Below, piece after piece: positions 24,920-33,676 of a stretch of DNA of 64,000 bases. The notes beneath the pieces are model-generated. The model did no database searches. It was given only the letters and a program-made list of their open reading frames with translations, and was not told the origin of the DNA. The stretch's first letter is position 1. The number at the start of each line of letters is the position of its first letter. This DNA is from CAVSJJ01 sp963728395 (GTDB lineage: Bacteria > Actinomycetota > Actinomycetes > Actinomycetales > Dermatophilaceae), in NCBI GenBank assembly GCA_963728395.1, contig CAVSJJ010000003.1, forward strand, positions 682,001 to 746,000, read 5' to 3'. A program made the translations under genes and the position numbers.

Positions 24920-26137
24920 TCAGGTCAGGGCGCTCTGGTTGCGCCACTGGGCCCAGGAGTACTGCCAGACCCCGATGCCCTCGGTCGGCTTGAAGATCCG
25001 GTTGGACCCGACGAACTTGACGACGTCGCCGACCTTGGACAGGTCGTACATCCACTTCGCGTTCGACGGCGAGAGGTTGGTGCAGCCGTGCGAGACGTTC
25101 GTGTTGCCCTGGGCCCCGACCGACCACGGCGCGGAGTGGAGGAACTCGCCGGTCCAGGTGACCCGCAGGTCCCAGTTCGTGTCGGTCCGGTAGTAGTCGG
25201 GCGAGCCCTTGGGGATCCCGACCGTGGAGGAGTCCATGACGATGTGCGGCTGCTTCTCGATGATGACCTTGACGCCGGACCGGGTCTCCGTGGAGGGCCC
25301 CGGACGGCCGGTGCTGACCGGGACGGTCCGCAGGACGACACCGTCCTTGCGGACGGTCATCATGTGCGACCGGATGTCGACCGTGCTGACGATCTTCGAG
25401 CCCACCGTGAAGCCGCCGGTCGCGTCCTTGCCGACGAACTTGCCGTCGCCGGTCTGCACCCCGGCGATCGGGGCCTGGACCGTCACCTTCGTGCCGGCCT
25501 TCCAGTAGCTCTTGGGCCGGAACATCAGCTGGCGGTTGTCGAGCCACCCCCAGGACCCCTGCTGGGCCGGGACGCTGGTCACGCTGACGAGCTGTTGGAC
25601 CTCGGCCCGCATCTTCTTGGTCTGGACTGCCGAGTCGAACTGGATGCTGACCGGCATGCCGACACCGACGGTCATCCCGTCGTAGACGATGTGGTACGTC
25701 GCGTCGATGGCCGGCTTGGCCGTGCGGAACTGGCTCGTCGTCGTCGTCGGCGAGCCGTCCGAGCCGTGAGCGGTCGCGGTGACGGTGTAGGTCGCGTTGG
25801 GACGCAGGTAGCGGGAGGCGATCCAGCCGCCATCCTTGGTCGTCGTCCCGTCGACCTGGGCGCCCTGGCCGTCCTTGACGACGACCGAGTCCAAGGTGCC
25901 GACGTCGGGGGTGACCTCGACCCTTGTCTGCGGCGACACGGCCTGGGACCCGTCGGAGGGGGTGATGGTCAGCCGCGGCGGGGTCGGGGTGGGCGTCGGG
26001 CTCGCGGAGGCGCCGATGGTCTCGCCCTTCGCCGCCGACACGGTCATCCCGTCGCACCCGGACAGGGCGAGGGCGGAACCGACGGCAAGGGTGATCGCAC
26101 CGGAGATCACCAGGCGATGAGACAGCGACCGACGCAC
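24920..26137 (-). CDS. L,D-transpeptidase lipoprotein (YkuD, Ig-like domains)
   Basis: Forms 3-3 peptidoglycan crosslinks outside the membrane. 405 residues from GTG 26137: positive N-terminus, hydrophobic signal and a lipobox ALALSGC near 21-27, a Pro/Thr-rich linker, one or two Ig-like domains, then a YkuD domain. The catalytic segment SHGCTNLSPSNAKW holds the Cys, and a conserved His is in HSAPWSVG. AGGGGGT lies 6 nt before the chosen start; a longer frame upstream lacks a site. It resembles the mycobacterial LdtB class. Confidence 0.92.
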   Translation of the reverse strand: MRRSLSHRLVISGAITLAVGSALALSGCDGMTVSAAKGETIGASASPTPTPTPPRLTITPSDGSQAVSPQTRVEVTPDVGTLDSVVVKDGQGAQVDGTTTKDGGWIASRYLRPNATYTVTATAHGSDGSPTTTTSQFRTAKPAIDATYHIVYDGMTVGVGMPVSIQFDSAVQTKKMRAEVQQLVSVTSVPAQQGSWGWLDNRQLMFRPKSYWKAGTKVTVQAPIAGVQTGDGKFVGKDATGGFTVGSKIVSTVDIRSHMMTVRKDGVVLRTVPVSTGRPGPSTETRSGVKVIIEKQPHIVMDSSTVGIPKGSPDYYRTDTNWDLRVTWTGEFLHSAPWSVGAQGNTNVSHGCTNLSPSNAKWMYDLSKVGDVVKFVGSNRIFKPTEGIGVWQYSWAQWRNQSALT

Positions 26138-26210
26138 GTAGGGACCCCCTGGGGGATGGGAGACGCGCCTCGCGGACCGCGGGCGCGGGGTACCGAGCGA
26201 CCCACCCACC

Positions 26211-26216
26211 AGTTTA
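26211..26216 (-). promoter_or_regulatory. candidate -10 box of the L,D-transpeptidase gene
   Basis: Read leftward, TAAACT stands out in a GC-rich gap about 74 nt before the start. A weak -35 (TCGAGC, 18-bp spacer) precedes it. Confidence 0.35.
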
Positions 26217-26302
26217 CGACACGCTACGGCGCGTGCTCGACATCACCAGACGGCGAACGGCCGCCACCGGTCGCGCACCCGCCGAGCGGGCGTGGTCCCG
26301 GC

Positions 26303-26704
26303 TCAGAGGGCGTGCGGGCCCTTCCAGTACTCGAACGTCCAGCCGATGAGGGCGGGAACCGCCACGAACACGCCGATCATGAACAGCCACCAGCCGACGG
26401 CGAGCCCGAGGAACATGATCGCGGCCGAGCCGGCCAGGAAGAGGGGCCACCAGCTGTGCGGGCTGAAGAAGCCGTAGTCGCCCTGGATGTCCTCGATCTC
26501 GCCGAGCGGGTCGTCCTCGGGGATCGAGCCCATCTTGCGTCGGGTGACCCAGAGATAGAACGCGAGCATGAAGCCGAGGGCGGCCGAGAGGTAGAACGCG
26601 GTGGGCCCGACCGGCTCGGACCAGCGGTTCCAGGCACCGTAGATCGTGCCCATCACGACGGCGAAGATCCCGATGAGCAGGGCGATCCGCTCGAAGGCCT
26701 TCAT
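26303..26704 (-). CDS. ctaF: cytochrome c oxidase subunit IV (actinobacterial)
   Basis: Small fourth subunit of the actinobacterial aa3 oxidase. 133 residues, four membrane helices, with the family segment MGSIPEDDPLGEIEDIQGDYG in the middle loop (about 58-78) and SPHSWWPLFLAG after it. Its ATG is 3 nt after the ctaD stop, so ctaC-ctaD-ctaF form one operon. Confidence 0.92.
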   Translation of the reverse strand: MKAFERIALLIGIFAVVMGTIYGAWNRWSEPVGPTAFYLSAALGFMLAFYLWVTRRKMGSIPEDDPLGEIEDIQGDYGFFSPHSWWPLFLAGSAAIMFLGLAVGWWLFMIGVFVAVPALIGWTFEYWKGPHAL

Positions 26705-26707
26705 CGG

Positions 26708-28459
26708 TCAGCTCTCCTTGTTCTCGGGCGTGGCCATCGCGGACTCGCCGAGGTCGGCGGCACCGAGTGCCTCGACGACCCGGTTCCCGGGGTGGATGCC
26801 GGGGGGGGCGACCTCGGGGTGGTGCAGGTCGAAGGCGGGTCGTTCGGAGCGGATCCGCGGGATGGAGTCGAAGTTGTGCCGTGGGGGCGGGCAGGAGGTC
26901 GCCCACTCCAGGCTCGCGCCGTAGCCCCACGGGTCGTCGGTATCGACACGGGGCGCGGTCCGCCACGTCTTCCACACGTTGTACAGGAACGGCAGCATGG
27001 AGGAGCCGAGGATGAAGGCGCCGACCGTCGAGATGCGGTTGCCGAGGGTCAGCCCGTCCGAGGGCAGATAGTCCGCGTAGCGGCGCGGCATGTTCCACAT
27101 GCCCAGCAGGTGCTGGACGAGGAAGGTCGTGTGGAAGCCGATGAAGGTGAGCCAGAAGTGGATCTTCCCCAGCCGCTCGTCGAGCATCCGGCCGGTCAGC
27201 TTGGGCCACCAGAAGTAGTAGCCGGCGAACATCGCGAACACGACGGTGCCGAAGACGGTGTAGTGGAAGTGCGCGACGACGAAGTAGGTGTCGGAGATCT
27301 GGAAGTCCAGGGCGGGGCTGGCGAGGATGACGCCGGTCAGGCCGCCGAAGAGGAACGTGGTGAGGAAGCCGACCGCCCACAGCATCGGCGTGTCCATGAC
27401 GACCTTGCCGCCCCACATCGTGCCGATCCAGTTGAAGAACTTCACCCCGGTCGGCACGGCGATCAACATCGTCATGATCGCGAAGAAGGGCAACAGGACC
27501 TGCCCGGTCACGTACATGTGGTGGGCCCACACGCTGACCGAGAGGGCCGCGATGGCGATCGTCGCGTAGACGAGGGTCTTGTAGCCGAAGATCGGCTTGC
27601 GGGAGAAGACCGGGATGACCTCGGAGATGATGCCGAAGAACGGCAGGGCGATGACGTAGACCTCGGGATGGCCGAAGAACCAGAAGATGTGCTGCCAGAG
27701 GATGGCGCCGCCATTGGCCGAGTCGAAGATGTGCGCCCCGAACTTGCGGTCCGCGCCGAGGGCGAACAGCGCCGCCGCGAGCGCCGGGAACACCAGCAGC
27801 ACGAGGATCGAGGTGATGAGCACGGTCCAGGTGAAGATGGGCATCCGGAACATCGTCATGCCGGGGGCGCGCATCGTGAGGATCGTCGTGATGAAGTTGA
27901 CCGCTCCGAGGATCGTGCCGAAGCCACCGAGCGCGAGCCCGAAGACCCACAGGTCGCCACCGATCCCCGGGCTGTTGACGGCGTTCGACAGCGGGGCGTA
28001 GGCGGTCCAGCCGAACGCCGCGGCCCCACCCGGGCTGAGGAAGCCGGCGGCCGCGATGAGACCGCCGAAGACGTACAACCAGTAGGCGAACATGTTGAGC
28101 CGGGGGAACGACACGTCCGGCGCGCCGATCTGCAGCGGCATGAGCGCGTTGGCGAAGCCGGCGAACAGGGGCGTCGCGAAGAGCAGCAGCATGATCGTGC
28201 CGTGCATGGTGAACAGCTGGTTGTACTGCTCGGGGTTGTCGACGATCTGCAGCCCCGGCGAGGCCAGCTCGGCCCGGATGAGCAGGGCCATGAGCCCGCC
28301 GAGGAGGAACCAGACGAACGAGGTGATGAAGTAGAGGTTGCCGATGACCTTGTGGTCGGTCGTCGTCATCCACTTCACGACCGTCGACCCCTTGGCGACG
28401 CGGCGGGTCGGCGGCGCGTCCGCCGTCCGGAGCATCGTCGTGTCAGTCGCTGCGCTCAT
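26708..28459 (-). CDS. ctaD: cytochrome c oxidase subunit I
   Basis: Catalytic heme a/a3-CuB subunit of the oxidase. 583 residues with about 12 helices. Key elements are FTMHGTIMLLLF (heme a His), WFFGHPEVYVIALP (CuB His and Tyr), WAHHMYVTG (CuB His pair) and VAHFHYTVFGT (heme ligands). ATG 28459 is chosen because GAGGAA lies 6 nt upstream. The ctaC stop lies 2 nt before it. In M. tuberculosis ctaD is elsewhere, so its presence next to ctaC is a local difference (from memory). Confidence 0.96.
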   Translation of the reverse strand: MSAATDTTMLRTADAPPTRRVAKGSTVVKWMTTTDHKVIGNLYFITSFVWFLLGGLMALLIRAELASPGLQIVDNPEQYNQLFTMHGTIMLLLFATPLFAGFANALMPLQIGAPDVSFPRLNMFAYWLYVFGGLIAAAGFLSPGGAAAFGWTAYAPLSNAVNSPGIGGDLWVFGLALGGFGTILGAVNFITTILTMRAPGMTMFRMPIFTWTVLITSILVLLVFPALAAALFALGADRKFGAHIFDSANGGAILWQHIFWFFGHPEVYVIALPFFGIISEVIPVFSRKPIFGYKTLVYATIAIAALSVSVWAHHMYVTGQVLLPFFAIMTMLIAVPTGVKFFNWIGTMWGGKVVMDTPMLWAVGFLTTFLFGGLTGVILASPALDFQISDTYFVVAHFHYTVFGTVVFAMFAGYYFWWPKLTGRMLDERLGKIHFWLTFIGFHTTFLVQHLLGMWNMPRRYADYLPSDGLTLGNRISTVGAFILGSSMLPFLYNVWKTWRTAPRVDTDDPWGYGASLEWATSCPPPRHNFDSIPRIRSERPAFDLHHPEVAPPGIHPGNRVVEALGAADLGESAMATPENKES

Positions 28460-28461
28460 CG

Positions 28462-29346
28462 TCAGTTCCTCGCGTTGCTCGGGACAAGGTTGCGCTGGCT
28501 CGGCATGAGCTGCTCCCGGCTGAGGCTGTTCGGGAGGAGACCGCCCTGACCCTGGGCCCTCAGGTCGGCCATGTGCTGGTCGAACTCGGCCTGGGAGACG
28601 ACCTTGACGTTGAAGAGCATGTGCGAGTGGTAGGCGCCGCACAGCTCGGCGCACTTGCCCTTGAAGGTGCCCTCCTCGTTCGGCGTCACCTGGAACCGGT
28701 TGACCCGGCCGGGGATCATGTCCATCTTGTCGAGGAACGCCGGGACCCAGAAGGAGTGGATGACGTCCCGGGCGGTGAGGACGAACTCGACCCGCTTGTT
28801 GACCGGCAGGTACAGGGTGGGGATCGACTTCTCGGCGTCGGGCTGCCCGGTGAGGATCGCCTGGGTGCCGGCCTCGTGGACGTTCGCATCCACGTAGTTG
28901 AAGTCCCAGCTCCACTGCTTGCCGATGACGTTGACGGTCACGTCGGGCGCCTTGCTCACGTCGCGCAGGGCGGACTCGTCCCGGGCGGTGTAGAAGAAGA
29001 AGACGACGATCATCAGCACCGGGGCGACGGTGTAGAGGATCTCGATCGGGATGTTGTAGCGGACCTGCACCGGCAGCTCGTCGTCGTCCTGCCTGCGGCG
29101 GTAGGCGACGATCGCCCAGAGGATCAGACCCCACACGAGCACGCCGACGGCGAGCAGGGCGATCCAGGCGCCGACCCACAGGGTCCGAACCCGGGCGGCC
29201 TCCTCGGTGACGCCGTGCGGCAGGAAGCCGTCACTGAGCTTGTACTGGCATCCCGACAGCGCGACGGCTGCGCTCACGGCGAGCAGGCTCCACGTCACCG
29301 CACGACGGCGGCGAGAGGATGGCCGCGAGAGGGTGTGCTGAGGCAC
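28462..29346 (-). CDS. ctaC: cytochrome c oxidase subunit II (CuA), lipoprotein
   Basis: Accepts electrons at the CuA site on the outer face. 294 residues with a lipobox (VALSGC near 28-33), two membrane helices and a cupredoxin domain. CuA ligands are in HSFWVPAF and CAELCGAYHSHM, all present. The start is GTG with AAAGGG about 9 nt upstream. It heads the leftward ctaC-ctaD-ctaF operon and is divergent from the cysteine-desulfurase-like gene. Confidence 0.95.
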   Translation of the reverse strand: MPQHTLSRPSSRRRRAVTWSLLAVSAAVALSGCQYKLSDGFLPHGVTEEAARVRTLWVGAWIALLAVGVLVWGLILWAIVAYRRRQDDDELPVQVRYNIPIEILYTVAPVLMIVVFFFYTARDESALRDVSKAPDVTVNVIGKQWSWDFNYVDANVHEAGTQAILTGQPDAEKSIPTLYLPVNKRVEFVLTARDVIHSFWVPAFLDKMDMIPGRVNRFQVTPNEEGTFKGKCAELCGAYHSHMLFNVKVVSQAEFDQHMADLRAQGQGGLLPNSLSREQLMPSQRNLVPSNARN

Positions 29347-29385
29347 CGGTGCACCCTTTCCTGTCCCTGGGCATCGAGTGGCATC

Positions 29386-29414
29386 ACCCTACTGCACTGA
29401 GACGCAGTTCACAG
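29386..29414 (-). promoter_or_regulatory. promoter of the ctaCDF operon
   Basis: Read leftward, -35 CTGTGA (29414-29409), a 17-bp spacer and -10 TAGGGT (29391-29386). The leader is about 35 nt and carries an AAAGGG site. Confidence 0.5.
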
Positions 29415-29427
29415 CGCAGGGTCGCGG

Positions 29428-29433
29428 TACGGT
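29428..29433 (+). promoter_or_regulatory. -10 box TACGGT of the desulfurase-like gene
   Basis: TACGGT ends 5 nt before GTG 29439, back to back with the ctaC promoter; a leaderless start is likely. Confidence 0.4.
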
Positions 29434-29438
29434 CGAGC

Positions 29439-30653
29439 GTGGCTTCCACCGTCCCACCAGCACCGTCCTCCCCCTCCGCCCCGCGGCCCGCCGATACCCG
29501 TGGGGGTACCGCTGCGGACCGTGTCCTGCTCGACGCGGTGCGGGCCCCGCTCCATCCGGCAGCCCGGGACACCCTCCTGGCGGCCGTCGATGCCGGTTGG
29601 GCGGATCCGCGCCGGGTCCATGCCGAGGGACGGCGGGCCCGCCGTCTGCTCGACCAGGCCCACGAGATCCTCGCGGAGGGGCTCCACGTCCGCCCCGACG
29701 AGCTGTCCTTCCACCCCATCGGGCCCGAGGCGCTGGCCCTCGCCCTCCTCGGCCTGCGCCACCCGCGCCGCCGCGTCGGCGACGTCGTCGTCGCGTCCGC
29801 GGTCGAGCTCGAGGTCGTCCAGCTCGCCGAGCCGGTGGACATCGTGCCCGTCGACGAGGTCGGCCGGGTCGACGTCGATGCCTTCGCCGCGGCCGTGCGC
29901 GCGCCCGGCGTCGTCGCCGCCGCCCTCCAGCACGCCAACGGCGAGGTGGGCACCCTTCAGCCGCTGACGGCCGTCCACGAGGCGACCCGGGGCGCCGGCA
30001 TACCGCTGCTCGTCGACGCGAGCGCGTCGCTCGGCCGGGTCGAGGCCCCGGCGGCGTTCGACGCGCTGGCCGGCGACGCCTCCTCCTTCTCCGGTCCCCC
30101 GCTCGGCTTGTTGGCCGTGCGGACCGGGACCCGGTTCGCCCTCCCCGGACCGTCCCGTGAGGGCGAGCTGGGCCGGTCCCTCAGCGGCCCCTGGGTGCCG
30201 GTGGCCCTCGCCGCCGCGGAGGCATGGCGCCAGGTCGCGGCGGAGCGCGCCGCGGAGGAGCCGGCCGCCCGCGCCCTCGTCGACCGGATCCGGGCCGCGG
30301 CCGCCGCGACCGACGGGGTCGAGGTGGTCGGCGACCCCCACGGGCGCCTTCCGCACGTCGTCAGCCTCGTCGTCGACGGGCTCGACGGCGAGCTGCTCGC
30401 CGAGGAGCTGGACCGCCGCGGCCTCGCGGTGGCCTCCGGGTCGGCCTGCTCGGCCAGCCCGCTGCACCCCAGCCACGTCCTCATCGCCCTCGGCCGCGAC
30501 CGCCCCGGAGCACCGAGTCCGGGCAACATCCGCGTCTCGCTGCCGGTGCGCGCGGTGATGCCGGAGCTCGAGTCGGGCGTGGAGCGGCTGTGCGCGCAGC
30601 TCGGCGACGCCGTGGCCGCGGTGCGCGCTCGCGTGGCGAACGTGCGCCGGTAG
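29439..30653 (+). CDS. cysteine-desulfurase-like protein lacking the PLP lysine
   Basis: A 404-residue class V aminotransferase fold related to IscS/NifS. The N-terminus, the small-domain loop ASGSACSASPLHPSHVL with Cys337 and LLVDASASLGR (Asp193, which normally contacts PLP) are kept. The usual HKxxGPKG block after SFSG is deleted: SFSG (216-219) runs straight into PPLGLLAVR. The His that stacks on PLP (TEHKAV in IscS) is also replaced (SAVELEV). Classic desulfurase activity is therefore unlikely. It is divergent from ctaC, which suggests, without proof, a role near oxidase maturation. Confidence 0.82.
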   Translation: MASTVPPAPSSPSAPRPADTRGGTAADRVLLDAVRAPLHPAARDTLLAAVDAGWADPRRVHAEGRRARRLLDQAHEILAEGLHVRPDELSFHPIGPEALALALLGLRHPRRRVGDVVVASAVELEVVQLAEPVDIVPVDEVGRVDVDAFAAAVRAPGVVAAALQHANGEVGTLQPLTAVHEATRGAGIPLLVDASASLGRVEAPAAFDALAGDASSFSGPPLGLLAVRTGTRFALPGPSREGELGRSLSGPWVPVALAAAEAWRQVAAERAAEEPAARALVDRIRAAAAATDGVEVVGDPHGRLPHVVSLVVDGLDGELLAEELDRRGLAVASGSACSASPLHPSHVLIALGRDRPGAPSPGNIRVSLPVRAVMPELESGVERLCAQLGDAVAAVRARVANVRR

Positions 30654-30663
30654 CGGCGGCCGG

Positions 30664-31362
30664 CTACCGGTCGGACGTGAGGTCGACCTGCGGCGCGAGC
30701 AGGGCCTCGGCGAGGGCCGCCCGGTAGGCGTGCCGGGGCCGGGCGAGGACGCCGAGTGAGGCGAGATGCGGTGTGGACCACTGAGTGTCGACGAGCCGGC
30801 GTGGGTCACCGTCCGCGAAGAACCGCTCGACGAGGCCGACGAGGGCCACCTTCGAGGCGTCGGTGACCGTGTGGAACATCGACTCCCCGGCGAACAGGCC
30901 GCCGACAGACACGCCGTAGAGGCCGCCGACGAGCCGGCCCTCCTGCCAGGTCTCGACGCTGTGCACCCAGCCGAGCTCGTGGAGGCGGCGGTACGCGGCG
31001 GCGATGTCGCCGCTGATCCACCCGCCCGGCCGGTCGAGGTCGGCACACCGGTCGATGACCTCCGCCAGGGCGGTGTCGACGCGGACCTCGAACCGGCGCA
31101 CCGACCGGCGCAGCGACCGGGAGACCCGCAGCGCGCCGGGGGGCAGGACGCCGCGCTCGTGCGGCGACCACCAGCCGAGCGGGCTCCGGCCGACGTCGCC
31201 GACGCCCATCGGGAACAGCCCGCAGCGGTATGCCGCGAGCAGGGTGCCGGGCTCGAGGTCGCCTCCCAGCCCGACGAGGTCCTCCCCCGGGGCCTGCGGC
31301 ATCGCGGCGAGGTCCCACACCGTCGGCTCCGGCTCGACGGGCGGGTAGGGGACCCGGCTCAC
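30664..31362 (-). CDS. aat: leucyl/phenylalanyl-tRNA--protein transferase
   Basis: Transfers Leu or Phe from tRNA to proteins with N-terminal Lys or Arg, feeding the N-end rule pathway. 232 residues with GLVGLGGDLEPGTLLAAYRCGLFPMG at the start, WWSPHERGVL, GGLYGVSVGGLFAGESMFH and a C-terminal LVDTQWSTPHLASLG. All fit the family. GTG start. It is convergent with the desulfurase-like gene, 10 nt between stops. Confidence 0.94.
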   Translation of the reverse strand: MSRVPYPPVEPEPTVWDLAAMPQAPGEDLVGLGGDLEPGTLLAAYRCGLFPMGVGDVGRSPLGWWSPHERGVLPPGALRVSRSLRRSVRRFEVRVDTALAEVIDRCADLDRPGGWISGDIAAAYRRLHELGWVHSVETWQEGRLVGGLYGVSVGGLFAGESMFHTVTDASKVALVGLVERFFADGDPRRLVDTQWSTPHLASLGVLARPRHAYRAALAEALLAPQVDLTSDR

Positions 31363-31384
31363 CCCGGGGCCGGGTACGGGCGGG

Positions 31385-32368
31385 TCACGGGGCCGCGCAG
31401 GAGATGTGGGGCCCGATCTGGGCGGCGGCCTCGTCCCCGTAGGCCGCGGCCAGCCGGTCGAGGAAGCCGGTCTGGGTCAGCGTGTACTCCTGGGGGCCGA
31501 CGGTCTCGAGGACATAGGCGGCCAGCACCGAGCCGACCTGGGCACACCGCTCGTGGTCCAGTCCGGCCGCCAGCCCGGTGAGGAACCCGCCCCGGAAGGC
31601 GTCCCCGACCCCGGTCGGGTCGACCCGGGGGACCTCGCCGGCCACCGGCACGTGGATGGGCTCGGCGCCCCGGGAGAGGACGACGGCGCCGTCCTTGCCC
31701 TTCGTGATGACTCGCGTCGTCACCCGGTCGGCGATGTCTGCGGCCGTCCAGCCCGTCTTGGACTCGGTGAGGTGCGACTCGTACTCGTTCGTGAAGAGGT
31801 ACTCCGCGCCGTCGACGAGCCGGCGGATGAACGGCCCGTCGGCGAAGGCCAGCTGCTGGGAGGGGTCGGCGATGAAGGCGATCCCCCGGGAGCGGCATTC
31901 GTCGGTGTGCCGGAGCATCGCCTCCGGGTCGTTCGCGCCGACGAGCACGTAGTCCAGGCCGTCGGCGCCGACGATCGGGCCGAGCTCGATCATCCGGGCC
32001 TCGGCCATGGCGCCGGCGTAGAAGGTCGCCATCTGCGCCATGTCGTCGTCGGTCGTGCAGACGAACCGGGCGGTGTGCCTGGTGTCGGAGATGCGGACGT
32101 GGTCGCAGTCGACGCCGTGCCGGGTCAGCCAGCTGCGGTAGTCCTCGAAGTCCTCCCCCGCGGCGCCGACGAGGAGGGGTCGCTGGCCGAGGGCCGCCAT
32201 CCCGAAGCAGATGTTCGGGGCGACGCCGCCGCGGCGGATCTCCAGGCTCTCGGCGAGGAAGGAGACCGAGATCTTGTCGAGCTGCTCGACGACGAGGGAG
32301 TCCGCGAAGCGGCCGCGGAAGGTCATGAGGTGGTCGGTGGCGATGGATCCGGTGACTGCGATGCGCAC
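31385..32368 (-). CDS. adoK: PfkB-family adenosine kinase
   Basis: A 327-residue ribokinase-fold sugar/nucleoside kinase. The anion-hole motif DPTGVGDAFRGGF (about 262-274) holds the catalytic Asp, and the N-terminal glycine segment EIRRGGVAPNICFGMAALG contacts the substrate. Synteny with mycobacterial Rv2202c, an adenosine kinase, supports the specific name; other PfkB substrates remain possible. GTG start with a TAGGTT box 6 nt before it. Confidence 0.85.
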   Translation of the reverse strand: MRIAVTGSIATDHLMTFRGRFADSLVVEQLDKISVSFLAESLEIRRGGVAPNICFGMAALGQRPLLVGAAGEDFEDYRSWLTRHGVDCDHVRISDTRHTARFVCTTDDDMAQMATFYAGAMAEARMIELGPIVGADGLDYVLVGANDPEAMLRHTDECRSRGIAFIADPSQQLAFADGPFIRRLVDGAEYLFTNEYESHLTESKTGWTAADIADRVTTRVITKGKDGAVVLSRGAEPIHVPVAGEVPRVDPTGVGDAFRGGFLTGLAAGLDHERCAQVGSVLAAYVLETVGPQEYTLTQTGFLDRLAAAYGDEAAAQIGPHISCAAP

Positions 32369-32374
32369 GGGGGC

Positions 32375-32380
32375 AACCTA
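32375..32380 (-). promoter_or_regulatory. leaderless -10 box TAGGTT of adoK
   Basis: Read leftward, TAGGTT ends 6 nt before GTG 32368. No ribosome site is visible. Confidence 0.5.
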
Positions 32381-32571
32381 CCCGTCCGGGCGGTCCCGAC
32401 GCGGCGGGCCGTCCTCCGGCCCGGGGTTCACCGGGTACGCCGGCGGACATCGGGTAGGGGATCGGGTGGAGGGCTGCCGGGGATCGGTGGCCCTTTGTCG
32501 CGCCGCCGGCCGGTTCCCGCCGTCCGGTGCTCGGCCCTGCCCACCCGCCCGCTTCCAGAAAGGACCGAACC

Positions 32572-33381
32572 ATGACGGCATCCCTCCTCGGGCCCGTCCT
32601 CATCGGGTCCTTCGTCGCCTGCTCCGTCGAGGTCATCGAGATGGTGATCATCGTCGTCGGCGTCGGGGTGGCCCGCGGCTGGCGCTCGACCCTCATCGGC
32701 GCCGGCAGCGGTCTCGTCTTGCTCGTCGGCATCGTCGCCGGCCTCGGCCAAGCCCTCAGCCTCGTGCCCATCGACACCCTCCGCGTCGTCATCGGCGCGC
32801 TGCTGCTCACCTTCGGCCTCCAATGGCTGACCAAGGGGGTCCTCGGCGTCGCCGCCGACGGCTTCACCGGCGGCGGCGAGGAGGAGGACGAGGTCGAACC
32901 CTCCGACGGCTCCGGCGGAGGCATGGACTGGACCGCCTGGCTCCTCGCGTTCAAGGGCGTCCTCCTCGAGGGGCTCGAGGTCGCCTTCATCGTCATCGCG
33001 TTCGGGGCCGGATCCGGCGGCACCTCGAGCGACTACCTGCCCGCGTACGTCGGCGCCGGTGCGGCATTCGTCATCGTCGGCGTCATCGGTGCCCTCGCCG
33101 TCGGCTCGCTCGAGAAGGTGCCCGGGCGCGTTCTGAAGTTCGGCGTCGGCGGCCTGCTCAGCACGTTCGGGACGTTCTGGGCCATGGAGGGGCTCGGCGT
33201 CTCCTGGCCCGGTGAGCGGCTCAGCATCCTGGGCCTGTATGCGGTCTATCTCGCGGCGACGTTCGCCCTCGCCGGCCTGGCCCGCCGTGGCCTCATCGGG
33301 CCGGCTCCGGCCTCCTCGGCCACGGCCGGGTCCGGAGCGGACGACGCACAAAGCAGCTCGGAGCGGAAGGAGGCCGCCTGA
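32572..33381 (+). CDS. COG4280-type integral membrane protein with two ExxE motifs
   Basis: A 269-residue membrane protein of about seven helices. The first half contains CSVEVIEMVIIVVG and the second KGVLLEGLEVAFIVIAFG, so each half has an ExxE in a helix, reminiscent of REGLE motifs in FTR1 iron permeases. An acidic, Gly-rich loop (EEEDEVEPSDGSG) separates the halves. The C-terminal tail is Ser/Ala-rich. AAAGGA lies 7 nt before the ATG. Metal or cation transport is an inference from the motif. The stop overlaps the next start as TGATG. Confidence 0.72.
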   Translation: MTASLLGPVLIGSFVACSVEVIEMVIIVVGVGVARGWRSTLIGAGSGLVLLVGIVAGLGQALSLVPIDTLRVVIGALLLTFGLQWLTKGVLGVAADGFTGGGEEEDEVEPSDGSGGGMDWTAWLLAFKGVLLEGLEVAFIVIAFGAGSGGTSSDYLPAYVGAGAAFVIVGVIGALAVGSLEKVPGRVLKFGVGGLLSTFGTFWAMEGLGVSWPGERLSILGLYAVYLAATFALAGLARRGLIGPAPASSATAGSGADDAQSSSERKEAA

Positions 33382-33602
33382 TGGAACGGCTCTGGTCCTG
33401 GACCGTCGCGTTCGGCCGGTTCTGGTACGGCTTCGTCATCGGCGACGACTGGGTGGGCGCCGTCGGCGTGCTCGTCCTCATCGCCGGCACGTGGGCCCTC
33501 GTCGCGGCGGGCATCACCGCCTACTGGTTCGGCCCGCTCGTCATCGTCCTCACCGGCGGACTGCTCGTCGGGCGCGGCCTGCGCCGATCGCAGGCCTCCT
33601 GA
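33381..33602 (+). CDS. small two-helix membrane protein
   Basis: A 73-residue protein with an aromatic N-terminus (MERLWSWTVAFGRFWYGF) and two membrane helices ending in a basic tail. Its ATG overlaps the stop of the COG4280-type gene, so it is translationally coupled and may be its partner. I do not recognise the family. Confidence 0.7.
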   Translation: MERLWSWTVAFGRFWYGFVIGDDWVGAVGVLVLIAGTWALVAAGITAYWFGPLVIVLTGGLLVGRGLRRSQAS

Positions 33603-33640
33603 CGCCGCGATGCGCGTCACCTCGCGGGGGGCCGGCGCTC

Positions 33641-33669
33641 TTGTCCCGGCCCCGGTCGGGCCCTAGCGT
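33641..33669 (+). promoter_or_regulatory. promoter of the 64-residue gene (-35 TTGTCC, -10 TAGCGT)
   Basis: TTGTCC (33641-33646), a 17-bp spacer and TAGCGT (33664-33669), ending 7 nt before ATG 33677: one of the best-formed leaderless promoters in the window. Confidence 0.6.
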
Positions 33670-33676
33670 GGTCCCC

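Noticed and set aside
25088..28549. Very long open frame (1153 codons) on the plus strand opposite the L,D-transpeptidase and ctaF/ctaD genes
   Set aside because: It is antisense to well-conserved genes, its protein is low-complexity Asp/Arg/Gly/Pro, and it has no recognisable domain. It is a GC-bias shadow.
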